From NCBI GenBank assembly GCA_002418725.1, contig DIER01000041.1, positions 1 to 64,000 of the forward strand: DNA of 64,000 nt. The letters run 5' to 3'. The DNA is from Acholeplasmataceae bacterium UBA5769 (GTDB lineage: Bacteria; Bacillota_I; Bacilli_A; Acholeplasmatales; Acholeplasmataceae). The notes beneath the pieces were generated by a model that ran no database searches, was not told the origin of the DNA, and worked only from the letters and a program-made list of their open reading frames with translations. How positions within the stretch are numbered: the stretch's first letter is position 1; the number at the start of each line of letters is the position of its first letter. Of the stretch, positions 16,631 through 25,189 are shown piece by piece. The position numbers were made by a program, and so were the translations under genes.

Positions 16631-18199
16631 ATGAAAAACAAGACGTATTATTTAACCACAGCCATTGCATACGCTTCAGCCATTCCTCATATCGGGAATG
16701 TCTATGAAGCGATTTTAGCGGACGCGATTGTTCGCTTTAAGCGTTTAGAAGGGTATGATGTGCTTTTTCAAACAGGCACCGATGAACACGGTCAAAAGAT
16801 TGAGGGTAAAGCAAACTTGAACGAACTCTCTCCACAGACATATGTGGATCATATCTCATCAGAAATCAAACGTATTTATGATAAGGTCAATGTCTCTTAT
16901 GACCAATTTGTACGTACCACCGATGAACGTCACATTAAATCTGTACAAGCTATTTTTAAAAAGCTTTATGACCAAGGTGATATTTACTTAGGTGAGTATG
17001 AAGGTTGGTATTCGGTTGCTGAAGAAGCGTTCATTTTAGAAAAAGATATCGTGGATGGTAAAGGTCCTAACGGTGATATACCCGTTTGGACTAAAGAAGC
17101 TGCCTACTTTTTACGCTTAGCCCCCTATCAAGAACGTTTACTGAAGCACATTGAAGCACACCCTGAGTTCATTGAACCCGAATCAAGACGTAACGAAATG
17201 ATTCAAAATTTCTTAAAAGAACCACTTCCTGACCTATCAGTTTCAAGAACATCCTTTAAGTGGGGGATTCCAGTTGAGTTTGACCCAGGCCACGTGGTCT
17301 ATGTGTGGATTGATGCCCTTTCAAACTATATCACCGGTCTTGATTATCATCCAGATCAACCCTTATCTGAAACATATAAAAAGTTTTGGCCAGCCGATGT
17401 GCATTTAATCGGTAAAGATATTTTAAGATTCCATACCATTTATTGGCCCATCATTTTGATGGCGCTGGGTTTGGAACTTCCTAAACAGATTTTTGGACAC
17501 CCTTGGGTTTTGGTCAATAAATCGAAGATGAGTAAATCGGTTGGAAACACGATGTATACCGATACACTCGTGAAACATTTCGGTGTGGATACGGTGAGAT
17601 ATTATGTGTTACATGAAATACCGTTTGCAGCTGATGGCAATATCACCTATGAACTTTTAATCGAGCGTAACAACTCAGATCTTGCCAATACAATTGGTAA
17701 TTTAGTCAACCGTACCATCGGTATGGCACATAAATATAGAAATGGCTTGATCAAACGTGTCATTTTAGATGAACCTTTTGAATTATCACTCCAAGAAAAA
17801 GCACGTGAAGCACTTCCGCAAATGAAAAAAGATATGGATGAATTAAGGGTTGCGGATGCCTTGGAAGAAGTGGTGAAATTAGCAAGATTTGCTAATAAAT
17901 ATATTGACGTCTCTGAACCATGGGCACTGATGAAAAATCCGGACAAACAAGATGTATTAGATCACGTACTCTATCATTTATTAGAAACGATTCGTTTTGT
18001 TGCTGTGTTACTCCAACCCTTCATTCCTGAAACATCGAACCGTATCGCAGCACAAATTGGTGTGAGTGACTTAAGTTTTGAATCGCTTGAGACCTTTGGT
18101 GGTTATAAAGAACAGACATTAGGTAAAGCAGAGGTCTTATTTGAACGATATGATTTGAATAAGAAACTTGAAGAAATCTTAAGTGGTGAACATGAATAA
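16631..18199 (+). CDS. metG: Methionyl-tRNA synthetase
   Basis: MetRS charges tRNA-Met for initiation and elongation. The class I signatures are HIGN (20-23) and KMSKS (299-303). This is the short form: at 522 residues it lacks the C-terminal EMAP-like tRNA-binding domain, and no zinc-knuckle cysteines are seen in the connective peptide (WYSVAEEAFI instead of a CxxC). AGGAGG lies before the ATG. Expression is set by the T-box leader. The end overlaps the yitT-like gene by 8 bases. Confidence 0.95.
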   Translation: MKNKTYYLTTAIAYASAIPHIGNVYEAILADAIVRFKRLEGYDVLFQTGTDEHGQKIEGKANLNELSPQTYVDHISSEIKRIYDKVNVSYDQFVRTTDERHIKSVQAIFKKLYDQGDIYLGEYEGWYSVAEEAFILEKDIVDGKGPNGDIPVWTKEAAYFLRLAPYQERLLKHIEAHPEFIEPESRRNEMIQNFLKEPLPDLSVSRTSFKWGIPVEFDPGHVVYVWIDALSNYITGLDYHPDQPLSETYKKFWPADVHLIGKDILRFHTIYWPIILMALGLELPKQIFGHPWVLVNKSKMSKSVGNTMYTDTLVKHFGVDTVRYYVLHEIPFAADGNITYELLIERNNSDLANTIGNLVNRTIGMAHKYRNGLIKRVILDEPFELSLQEKAREALPQMKKDMDELRVADALEEVVKLARFANKYIDVSEPWALMKNPDKQDVLDHVLYHLLETIRFVAVLLQPFIPETSNRIAAQIGVSDLSFESLETFGGYKEQTLGKAEVLFERYDLNKKLEEILSGEHE

Positions 18200-19151
18200 A
18201 TTCAAAGCTTTTCTTAAATCTGAACAGATGAAGAAGATGATTTGGCCTGAAACACAAAGACTGATTGCTGTCGTTTTATCAACCATCGTGTATGGGATTG
18301 GTGTTGCTTGGTTTTTAGAAGCATCCGTAGTTCCTCTTTATACAGGCGGTATTCCTGGTTTAGGACAGTTGGTTAGAGATAGTTTATACGTGTGGTTTGG
18401 TCTTGACTTAGGTCCTCACTTCCTCGGCTTCTTTATCATCATCTTAAATATTCCAATTTTACTTATAGGTTGGTTTGGTGTCTCACATCGGTTCACCATT
18501 CACAGCATCATTTCCATTGTATTACAAGCGTTTATTTTATCTTGGTTACCTGTGGTTAACATGGGGTTAACCGATCGTAGTGATGCGTTTGCTGCAGCGG
18601 TATTAGGTGGCCTTTTAATCGGTATCGGTGGTGGCGCAGCGCTTCGCTTTGGTACGTCAACCGGTGGCCTTGATATCATTGCCCAATATGTCTCTCTAAG
18701 AAAAGGTAAATCTGTGGGGTTTATCTCCATGATCATGAACGTTGCTATCGCGATTTTAGGTGGTCTTATTGTCGGTGGTAAGATGGGTCCCTCTGGGGAA
18801 ATCATCACCGGTGGTGTGATCGCATCCTATACTGTGATTCGTATCATTGTCACGACCATCTTAACGGACAGGATGCATACGTCCTATCATTTCTTGTCGG
18901 TGGATATCATCACCGCAGTCCCGCAAGCCTTAGTCGATGAAATCTTACATAAGGTTTACCGAGGGGTAACCTTAATGAAGGTTGAAGGCGCTTATTCACA
19001 TCATGAGAAAACCTTGATTTATGTGGTGATTTCATCGTATGAACTTCATACGCTTGTTGGTTTAGTCAAATCGGTCGATCCCAATGCCTTTATTGTGACA
19101 AGGCCTGTTAAAAATGTTTTTGGCAATTTTAAACGAAAGACGATTGCTTAA
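18192..19151 (+). CDS. YitT family membrane protein
   Basis: This is about 320 residues with five to six membrane segments followed by a cytoplasmic DUF2179 domain of about 85 residues (SVDIITAVPQALVDEIL to DPNAFIVTRPVKNVFGNF). The membrane part has the YitT signature GGIPGLGQL and GTSTGGLDIIAQYVSLRKGKSVG. ATG 18192, inside the metG end, is preferred over GTG 18183. YitT proteins are common in Firmicutes and Mollicutes; no transport substrate is established. It is co-transcribed with metG. Confidence 0.85.
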   Translation: MNKFKAFLKSEQMKKMIWPETQRLIAVVLSTIVYGIGVAWFLEASVVPLYTGGIPGLGQLVRDSLYVWFGLDLGPHFLGFFIIILNIPILLIGWFGVSHRFTIHSIISIVLQAFILSWLPVVNMGLTDRSDAFAAAVLGGLLIGIGGGAALRFGTSTGGLDIIAQYVSLRKGKSVGFISMIMNVAIAILGGLIVGGKMGPSGEIITGGVIASYTVIRIIVTTILTDRMHTSYHFLSVDIITAVPQALVDEILHKVYRGVTLMKVEGAYSHHEKTLIYVVISSYELHTLVGLVKSVDPNAFIVTRPVKNVFGNFKRKTIA

Positions 19152-19152
19152 G

Positions 19153-19178
19153 AAGGGTGTTTATCACCCTTTTTTCTT
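19153..19178 (+). terminator. Rho-independent terminator
   Basis: AAGGGTG pairs with CACCCTT around TTTAT, followed by T residues. It ends the metG-yitT transcript. Confidence 0.85.
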
Positions 19179-19244
19179 TATACGTTGTTTTTTAAGCCAA
19201 AAGAGAGAAAAATCCGTTACAATAATACTAAAGGAGCGATGTCT

Positions 19245-20156
19245 GTGATCTATACATTGACCATGAATCCAGCCATTGATTATAAAATCAGCTGTGATCG
19301 CTTTGAACTTAATCAACTGAATCGCTTTAAAAAAGCATCGCTTCATCCCGGTGGCAAAGGCATCAATGTCTCTGCTGTTTTAAAGAACTTAGGCATTGAT
19401 TCTGTACCGATTGCCATCTTAGGTGGCTTTACAGGAAAGTATCTTTTAGAGACGATGAAAAAAGATTATCGTCTTGACTTAAAACCCATCTGGATTGAAG
19501 GCGACACCAGAGTCAACATCAAAATGATGGTTGAACACGAAACAGAAATCAATCATGATGGTCCCAGAGTCAAAGATCACATATTTGATCAGATCTTAGA
19601 GATGGTATCGGGGCTAACCAAAAAAGATTTACTGGTCGTAAGCGGTTCAGCACCTGCTGGACAGCGTGATGCCTATCAACAGATTGCACAGCTTTGTGAC
19701 AAATTGGAGATCCCTTTTGTCATGGATACACCCGGGGATTTATTTCACCAATTTATTGATTATAGACCTTTTTTAATGAAACCTAATTTAAAAGAGTTAA
19801 ATGACTATTTGTTGATGGACCTTTTTGAGTTAGATGAAATCATTTTCTACGGTAGACAGCTCGTCTTCCGCGGGGTAAAACATTTGATCATATCTTTAGG
19901 AGATAGAGGTTCCTTATATCTTGATCATGAAAAAGCATTGCTTGCACATCCTGTGGAAGGTGCTGTCATTTCAACCACCGGTGCAGGAGATTCGATGGTT
20001 GCAGGCTTTATCGCGATGTATCAATTAACCCAAGATGCCAAATTAGCCTTTATTGAAGCGGTAGCTGCAGCATCAGCCACTGTGTTCAGTGGAAAACTAG
20101 CGACGCATAGAGACATTCAAAAATATCAGACAAAAGTTGTCATTGAGGAGTTATAA
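19245..20156 (+). CDS. fruK: 1-phosphofructokinase (PfkB family)
   Basis: FruK phosphorylates fructose-1-phosphate, the product of the PTS encoded downstream, to fructose-1,6-bisphosphate. The PfkB signatures are PGGKGINVSAVL near residue 35 and TTGAGDSMVAGF near 250. GTG 19245 (MIYTLTMNPAIDY) is chosen because AAGGAG (19231-19236) is 8 bases away; the in-frame ATG at 19239 would be only 2 bases from it. It is the first gene of a five-gene fructose operon. The neighbouring fructose EII genes favour 1-phosphofructokinase over tagatose-6-phosphate kinase. Confidence 0.9.
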   Translation: MIYTLTMNPAIDYKISCDRFELNQLNRFKKASLHPGGKGINVSAVLKNLGIDSVPIAILGGFTGKYLLETMKKDYRLDLKPIWIEGDTRVNIKMMVEHETEINHDGPRVKDHIFDQILEMVSGLTKKDLLVVSGSAPAGQRDAYQQIAQLCDKLEIPFVMDTPGDLFHQFIDYRPFLMKPNLKELNDYLLMDLFELDEIIFYGRQLVFRGVKHLIISLGDRGSLYLDHEKALLAHPVEGAVISTTGAGDSMVAGFIAMYQLTQDAKLAFIEAVAAASATVFSGKLATHRDIQKYQTKVVIEEL

Positions 20157-20157
20157 G

Positions 20158-20610
20158 ATGATCATTCAAGAACTGATTCAACCGAGTTATATCAACCTAA
20201 ACTTAAACGCTAAAAACAAGCGTGAAGTGATGGAAGCCATGGCAGTGATGCTTGAAAAAGAAAAAGCCATCGATGATCTTGAAGGCTTTCTACAAGACAT
20301 TTATGAACGTGAAGCCATCATGTCTACAGGGATTGGTTATGGAATCGCGATTCCGCATGCGAAATCGTCACATGTGAAAATACCTTCAGTTATTTTTGCC
20401 AGAAGCGATGAAGGGATTGCTTTTGATGCGATGGATGGTAAGGATGCGCATTTATTCTTTATGATTGCGATGCCTGAAGATGGAACGAACGCACACTTAA
20501 AGGTTTTAGCGATGTTATCAAGAAAATTGATGCATCTAGCATTTCGTGAATCGCTAAGAGAAGCGACATCTAAAGAAGAAGTACTCAAACTTCTTTATAC
20601 GATGGATTAG
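20158..20610 (+). CDS. PTS fructose-specific EIIA component
   Basis: This 150-residue EIIA of the mannitol/fructose class accepts phosphate from HPr on the His in the motif GIAIPHAKS and passes it to EIIB. The start ATG 20158 follows GAGGAG by 7 bases and overlaps nothing; the stop abuts the EIIB ribosome binding site. In many bacteria this domain is fused to EIIB and EIIC, here it is free. Confidence 0.92.
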   Translation: MIIQELIQPSYINLNLNAKNKREVMEAMAVMLEKEKAIDDLEGFLQDIYEREAIMSTGIGYGIAIPHAKSSHVKIPSVIFARSDEGIAFDAMDGKDAHLFFMIAMPEDGTNAHLKVLAMLSRKLMHLAFRESLREATSKEEVLKLLYTMD

Positions 20611-20619
20611 GTGAATGCT

Positions 20620-20952
20620 ATGAAAAAAATCGTTTGTGTCACCGCATGTCCCACAGGGATTGCACATACTTATATGGCTGCAGAAATGCTTGAAAATGCA
20701 GGAAAATCGTTAGGGGTTTCGATCAAATGTGAAACCAACGGTTCCATTGGTGTTGAAAATAGGTTAACTGAAAAAGACATCGAAGAAAGCATCGGTGTGA
20801 TTATCGCTGCCGATATTCGTGTCGAAAAGAAAAGATTTCAAGGAAAACCTCTCATTGAGGTTCCTATCTATAAAGGAATTCAAGAAGCTTATAAACTGGT
20901 TCAAACCATACTTGATGGGCATGTCAAAAAATACGTACACGATGAGGATTAA
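20620..20952 (+). CDS. PTS fructose-specific EIIB component
   Basis: This is 110 residues with the phosphocysteine loop VTACPTGIAHTYMAAE at the N-terminus, the hallmark of fructose EIIB. ATG 20620 is preferred over GTG 20611, since TAGGTGA is six bases upstream. It takes phosphate from the EIIA encoded before it and gives it to fructose as it passes the EIIC encoded after it. Confidence 0.93.
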   Translation: MKKIVCVTACPTGIAHTYMAAEMLENAGKSLGVSIKCETNGSIGVENRLTEKDIEESIGVIIAADIRVEKKRFQGKPLIEVPIYKGIQEAYKLVQTILDGHVKKYVHDED

Positions 20953-20954
20953 TC

Positions 20955-21959
20955 ATGAATGAACGTTTCAAGATTTATAAACATGTGATGAATGGATTTT
21001 CATATATGATCCCTTTTGTGGTTGCAGGGGGATTATTGATTGCCATGTCATCTTATGGACTTCTTCAAAACACATTTCCATATCTTGGTGAAGTGGGAGA
21101 ACTTCTTTTAACGTACACATTCCCTGTACTTGCAGGGTTTATCGCATTTTCCATTGCTGATCGTCCAGGCATTGCCCCGGGGGTCGCTGCAGGAGCGCTC
21201 GCTTTTATCGGAAACTCAGGGTTTATCGGTGCCATATTAGGTGGTTTTCTTGCGGGTTATACGATGGAATTATTAAAGATAGTCTTTAAGAGATTACCAC
21301 GATCATTAAATAGCATGAAACCCATTTTGATTTTTCCTTTTTTTGGCGTTTTAATCACAGCCCTTTTCATGCTAGGTGTCAACTTTGTCATATCACCTTT
21401 TTCCATCTGGTTGGAAGAAACAATCATTCATCTTGAAGGAGTCCCCCTTTTACTGACTGCCCTTATCTTAGGTGCACTGATGGCAGTCGATATGGGTGGA
21501 CCTATCAATAAGATGGCTTACATGATTGGGGTGATCTCTGTTGTTCATGGACATCAATCGATTTTAATGGCTGCCATTATGGCCGCAGGCATGATTCCAC
21601 CACTGGCTATTGCACTTTCTGTTTTCTTATTCAAACGTGATTACACGGAAGCTGAAAGAGCATTAGGTAAAAACAACTGGATTACTGGTATATCCTTCAT
21701 CACAGAGGGTGCGATACCTTTTGTTAAAACATATCAACATAAAATTCATCTTCCCATCGTGATAGGAAGCATGCTTGCAGCGATGCTCGTCACCGTTTTT
21801 GAAACGTCGGTGCCTGCACCACATGGCGGTCTATTCGTCATCTTCTTCATGTCTTCTTGGTGGGGATTTCTCATCTCCTTAAGCGCAGGCATGGTGTTAT
21901 CCGTATTACTCATGAAAGTGACGAAGATGTTAGGAGACAAAAACAATGAAACAGCATAA
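20955..21959 (+). CDS. PTS fructose-specific EIIC permease
   Basis: This 334-residue membrane protein has eight or more hydrophobic segments. It begins with the fructose-EIIC pattern HVMNGFSYMIPFVVAGGLLIA and carries DRPGIAPGVAAGALA and the conserved ISFITEGAIPFV. It forms the membrane channel through which fructose is taken up and phosphorylated at C1. It starts two bases after EIIB and overlaps the HPr gene by 14 bases. Confidence 0.93.
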   Translation: MNERFKIYKHVMNGFSYMIPFVVAGGLLIAMSSYGLLQNTFPYLGEVGELLLTYTFPVLAGFIAFSIADRPGIAPGVAAGALAFIGNSGFIGAILGGFLAGYTMELLKIVFKRLPRSLNSMKPILIFPFFGVLITALFMLGVNFVISPFSIWLEETIIHLEGVPLLLTALILGALMAVDMGGPINKMAYMIGVISVVHGHQSILMAAIMAAGMIPPLAIALSVFLFKRDYTEAERALGKNNWITGISFITEGAIPFVKTYQHKIHLPIVIGSMLAAMLVTVFETSVPAPHGGLFVIFFMSSWWGFLISLSAGMVLSVLLMKVTKMLGDKNNETA

Positions 21960-22212
21960 GTATACGATTTCAAGTAAAGAAGGCCTTCATGCGAGGCCTG
22001 CAGCACAACTTTCACAACTTGCAAGTCAATATAAAGATCGCGTAGATATCATTTATGAAAATTGCCAAATGACGTTAAAATCAATCATAGGAGTTATGTC
22101 TTTAGGTATTCCTGAAGGGGCATCGTTTTATATTGAAGTCGAAGGTCACCAAGAAGAAGAGATGATGACAAAGATTGAACACCTTTTGCGTGAAGAAGGA
22201 TTGATTGAGTAA
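21946..22212 (+). CDS. HPr-family phosphocarrier protein of the fructose operon
   Basis: This 88-residue protein has the active-site His15 in EGLHARPAAQ. Ser46, the HPr kinase target in Firmicutes, is conserved in MTLKSIIGVMSLGI. It should relay phosphate from enzyme I to the operon's EIIA. Having an HPr gene at the end of a fructose operon suggests either a dedicated carrier, comparable to the FPr of enterobacteria, or the cell's only HPr; the window does not tell which. The gene overlaps EIIC by 14 bases. No terminator is obvious before the next promoter. Confidence 0.92.
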   Translation: MKQHKYTISSKEGLHARPAAQLSQLASQYKDRVDIIYENCQMTLKSIIGVMSLGIPEGASFYIEVEGHQEEEMMTKIEHLLREEGLIE

Positions 22213-22244
22213 AACGCTTACATCAATTTTTAATCCTTTACATC

Positions 22245-22273
22245 TTTACAGCCATAGATTTGCTTGCTATAAT
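22245..22273 (+). promoter_or_regulatory. Sigma-A promoter of the purine permease leader
   Basis: TTTACA (22245-22250) and TATAAT (22268-22273) are spaced by exactly 17 bases, about 20 bases ahead of the riboswitch aptamer. Confidence 0.85.
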
Positions 22274-22290
22274 AATCTCGTATTCAATGT

Positions 22291-22357
22291 ATCGTATAAT
22301 AGACCTGATGTGGAGGTCAAGTTTCTACCGCGATTCCGTAAAATTCGCGACTACGAT
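22291..22357 (+). promoter_or_regulatory. Guanine-type purine riboswitch aptamer
   Basis: The three-way junction is complete. P1 is ATCGTA with TACGAT. P2 is GACCT-GATGTGG-AGGTC. J2/3 is AAGTTTCTACC. P3 is GCGAAT-like, with the loop TCCGTAAA. The J3/1 sequence is GACTA, which puts C at the specificity position 74, so the ligand should be guanine or hypoxanthine rather than adenine. A perfect 10-bp hairpin (ATATGAAAAC with GTTTTCATAT, 22356-22386) overlaps the last bases of P1 and could be the competing structure. Confidence 0.92.
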
Positions 22358-22392
22358 ATGAAAACACCTTTTTCACGTTTTCATATGTAGAG

Positions 22393-22420
22393 ACCACAAC
22401 AAGATGTGTGGTTTTTTCTT
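22393..22420 (+). terminator. Terminator of the riboswitch expression platform
   Basis: ACCACA pairs with TGTGGT around an 8-nt loop and is followed by T6. It lies between the aptamer and the permease gene, so ligand binding presumably favours termination. The exact antiterminator pairing is not clear by eye. Confidence 0.75.
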
Positions 22421-22475
22421 TTTTACACAAATACATATGAATACAAAAAAAACAGAAAAAGGAGATTTGAAAAGC

Positions 22476-23837
22476 ATGGAGTTTATTAAAAAGTATTTCC
22501 GTATTGAAGAACGGGGTACAACCATTGGTAAAGAACTTCTTGGTGGGTTAACCACGTTCTTAACGATGGCTTACATTTTGTTTGCTAACCCATCGTTGAT
22601 GGGGGGCGTTGTTTCTGATGGCGCAGGCGGAACCATTCAATTGGTTGCAGGATTAGATCTTAACGCCGTGTTCTTAGCAACAGCACTTGCAGCAGGTTTA
22701 GCAACACTCGCGATGGGTTTATTCGCAAGAATCCCTGTTGCACTTGCTCCTGGTATGGGTCTAAACGCATTCTTCTCATTCACGATCGTTGTGAACATGG
22801 GTTACTCTTGGGAAGAAGCATTAGCAGCAGTTTTAGTTTCTGGTGCCTTATACTTAGTAGTTACACTAACTGGTCTAAGACAAAAGATCGTGAACGCGAT
22901 TCCACAATCTTTGAAATACGCGATTGGTGCTGGTATAGGTTTCTTTATTGCATACATCGGTTTAGTCAACGTAGGCGTTGTCATCAACACAGGTGGAACA
23001 AACACTTCACTTGGTGACTTAACAAACCCTGTTGCGATTCTTGCGTTATTCGGTATTATCGTCACCATGATTTTACTTGCATTAAAGGTAAGAGCAGCTG
23101 TTTTCTTTGGTCTTGTGATTACAGCAGTCTTTGGCTTAATTCTTGGTGAAGGCTTTGGCGTTGCTAACATGCCTGTTTTCAATGGTTTAGTAGGTTCCGT
23201 TCCTTCTTTAGCGCCAACCTTTGGTGGTGCATTTAGAGGTATTGGTGGTTTACTTTCTACCGCTGGTGGTTGGTTTGCTATTTTCGCCTTCTTATTCGTT
23301 GACTTCTTTGATACATCCGGTACACTCATGGCAGTGACTGGTCAAATGGAAAACGTAACAGAAGAAGATTTACAAAAGGCTAACGTCGTTGACGCTTCAG
23401 CAACCGTTGTAGGTTCTGTTCTTGGTACTTCAACTGTGACGTCTTATATTGAATCTTTATCAGGTGTTGGTGCAGGCGCTAGAACAGGTTTAGCATCCGC
23501 ATTTACCGGTATTCTCTTCTTATTATCTATTTTCTTATCACCACTCTTATCACTCATTACACCTAGCGTTACCGCAGCTGCCATGGTCATTGTGGGTACA
23601 ATGATGGCAACATCCATCGGTAAGATTGAATGGAACAAGTGGGAAATCTCTATTGCAAGCTTTATGACTATTTTAGTTATGATCTTGTCATATTCGATTT
23701 CTGACGGTATTGGCTTTGGTTTCTTAACTTACGTCATCGTGATGATTTTCGGTAAGAAAGCAAAAGAAGTCAGCCCACTGCTTTATGCAGCAACCTTACT
23801 CTTTATTGCATACATTGTTCTCTTAAACGTTCTTTAA
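22476..23837 (+). CDS. Guanine/hypoxanthine permease (NCS2 family, AzgA type)
   Basis: This protein of about 453 residues has 12 or more hydrophobic segments and the AzgA-family features ELLGGLTTFLTMAYILFANPSLM at the start, APGMGLNAFF and DFFDTSGTLMAVTGQ. It imports purine bases for salvage. The start ATG 22476 follows AAAAAGGAG by 11 bases; the upstream in-frame ATGs lie within the terminator or its loop region. The guanine riboswitch ahead of it is good support for a guanine or hypoxanthine substrate. Confidence 0.92.
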   Translation: MEFIKKYFRIEERGTTIGKELLGGLTTFLTMAYILFANPSLMGGVVSDGAGGTIQLVAGLDLNAVFLATALAAGLATLAMGLFARIPVALAPGMGLNAFFSFTIVVNMGYSWEEALAAVLVSGALYLVVTLTGLRQKIVNAIPQSLKYAIGAGIGFFIAYIGLVNVGVVINTGGTNTSLGDLTNPVAILALFGIIVTMILLALKVRAAVFFGLVITAVFGLILGEGFGVANMPVFNGLVGSVPSLAPTFGGAFRGIGGLLSTAGGWFAIFAFLFVDFFDTSGTLMAVTGQMENVTEEDLQKANVVDASATVVGSVLGTSTVTSYIESLSGVGAGARTGLASAFTGILFLLSIFLSPLLSLITPSVTAAAMVIVGTMMATSIGKIEWNKWEISIASFMTILVMILSYSISDGIGFGFLTYVIVMIFGKKAKEVSPLLYAATLLFIAYIVLLNVL

Positions 23838-23859
23838 CACATTCGTTTAACTTGAATAG

Positions 23860-23886
23860 AAGGGCTTCCTAAAGGAGCCCTTTTTT
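23860..23886 (+). terminator. Rho-independent terminator
   Basis: AAGGGCT pairs with AGCCCTT around a 9-nt loop, followed by T residues, just after the purine permease. Confidence 0.85.
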
Positions 23887-23923
23887 GTTACAATGAATGT
23901 AATGAAGAAAGAGGGTATTGTTG

Positions 23924-25153
23924 ATGAAATGGATCGTGATTGGCTTACTTTTAGCCGTGTATGTCTTTGAGATGTTGGTGGCTTTACTAAACCACCGCTA
24001 TCGTACTAAACCTATTCCAGAGAACTTAAAGGATGTTTATGACGAAGAAGGTTACCAAAAGTGGTTAGCTTATTCACTGGATACACATCGTTTTGGTTTG
24101 GTTAAAAGAGGGTTTAATTTAGCCATTATGGTAGCTTTCCTTTTGCTTGGTGTCTTTGCTCGTTTAGAAGAAGTAACGAATGCATGGACGAGTTCACCTA
24201 TTTTGGCTTCCCTTTACTTTTTAGGGTTGTTTCAAACGATTGTGATCGTGTTAGGTATTCCCTTTAAGTACTACGGAATGTTTTTTATTGAAGCTAGACA
24301 CGGGTTTAATCGTGCAACGCATGCTACCTTTGTTAAAGATCTTTTTATGCAATACGTCATGATCATGGTTTTAGGTGGTTTGATTGTTGCAGGCATTCAT
24401 GCCATTTATCTTCAATTTACAGGTAACCTTTGGACCTTTATTTTCGTCACCTGGGGCATGATTACGCTTGTGATGATTCTAATCTTCACCTTCTTAAACA
24501 AAGTGTTCCTAAGGCTATTTAATAAGTTTAGCCCACTACCTGAAGGGACGTTAAGAACACGTATTGAAGATTTAGCATCTTCGTTGGGATTCAATATCAA
24601 ATCATTATCTGTGATGGATGCGTCAAGAAGATCGACGAAGCTTAACGCATTTTTTACAGGTATTGGTAAATCGAAAGAAGTTGTTTTATTTGATACACTG
24701 ATTGAAAAGATGAGCGAAGATGAAATCGTCGCGGTGCTAGCCCATGAACTAGGACATGCCGTGCATAAAGATACGTGGCGTATGCTTATTCAACAAATTG
24801 TCGTCATATTGATCTATGCGACAGGGATTGGTTTAGTGTTAGGATCTGCTGAACTTGCCACATCATTTGGTTTAACAGGTATTCATTTTGGGTTTGCCTT
24901 AATTCTTTTCATGATTTTATTTGAACCGATTGAGATTTTACTTAGCATACCACTTAGTGCGCTATCCAGAAGAGCTGAGTATAAAGCAGACCGGTTTGCA
25001 GCTGAAAAGACCGATAATAAAGCGATGATTTCAGCGCTAAAAGTATTATCTAGAGAAGACCTCGTTAATTTAAATCCTCATCCACTCGCAGTGATCATCT
25101 ATTACTCTCATCCCCCGATGAAAGAAAGAGTTGCTGCTCTCGAAAAACGTTAA
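23924..25153 (+). CDS. M48 family membrane metalloprotease (Ste24/CAAX prenyl protease 1-like)
   Basis: This 409-residue integral membrane protein has the zinc motif HELGH at 274-278 and a downstream Glu in RRAEYKADRFAAE, as in family M48A. The long N-terminal membrane region with FIEARHGFNRATHATFVKDLF corresponds to the Ste24-type N-terminal domain. In bacteria the role is probably membrane protein quality control rather than prenyl processing. ATG 23924 is chosen because GAGGG lies 8 bases ahead. It stands alone between two terminators. Confidence 0.88.
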   Translation: MKWIVIGLLLAVYVFEMLVALLNHRYRTKPIPENLKDVYDEEGYQKWLAYSLDTHRFGLVKRGFNLAIMVAFLLLGVFARLEEVTNAWTSSPILASLYFLGLFQTIVIVLGIPFKYYGMFFIEARHGFNRATHATFVKDLFMQYVMIMVLGGLIVAGIHAIYLQFTGNLWTFIFVTWGMITLVMILIFTFLNKVFLRLFNKFSPLPEGTLRTRIEDLASSLGFNIKSLSVMDASRRSTKLNAFFTGIGKSKEVVLFDTLIEKMSEDEIVAVLAHELGHAVHKDTWRMLIQQIVVILIYATGIGLVLGSAELATSFGLTGIHFGFALILFMILFEPIEILLSIPLSALSRRAEYKADRFAAEKTDNKAMISALKVLSREDLVNLNPHPLAVIIYYSHPPMKERVAALEKR

Positions 25154-25184
25154 AAAAAGAGGGAAGTCCAGCGGACTTCCCTTA
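25153..25184. terminator. Bidirectional terminator between convergent genes
   Basis: GGGAAGTCC (25161-25169) pairs perfectly with GGACTTCCC (25173-25181) around a 3-nt loop, with an A-run on the left. It can end both the M48 gene and, on the minus strand, the uracil permease. Confidence 0.8.
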
Positions 25185-25189
25185 TGTAT

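Noticed and set aside
22205..22390. Open frame directly after the HPr gene
   Set aside because: It runs through the promoter and guanine riboswitch and has no ribosome binding site.
22802..23329. 175-codon minus-strand frame inside the purine permease
   Set aside because: It is antisense to conserved membrane helices; a proline- and lysine-rich shadow typical of membrane protein genes.
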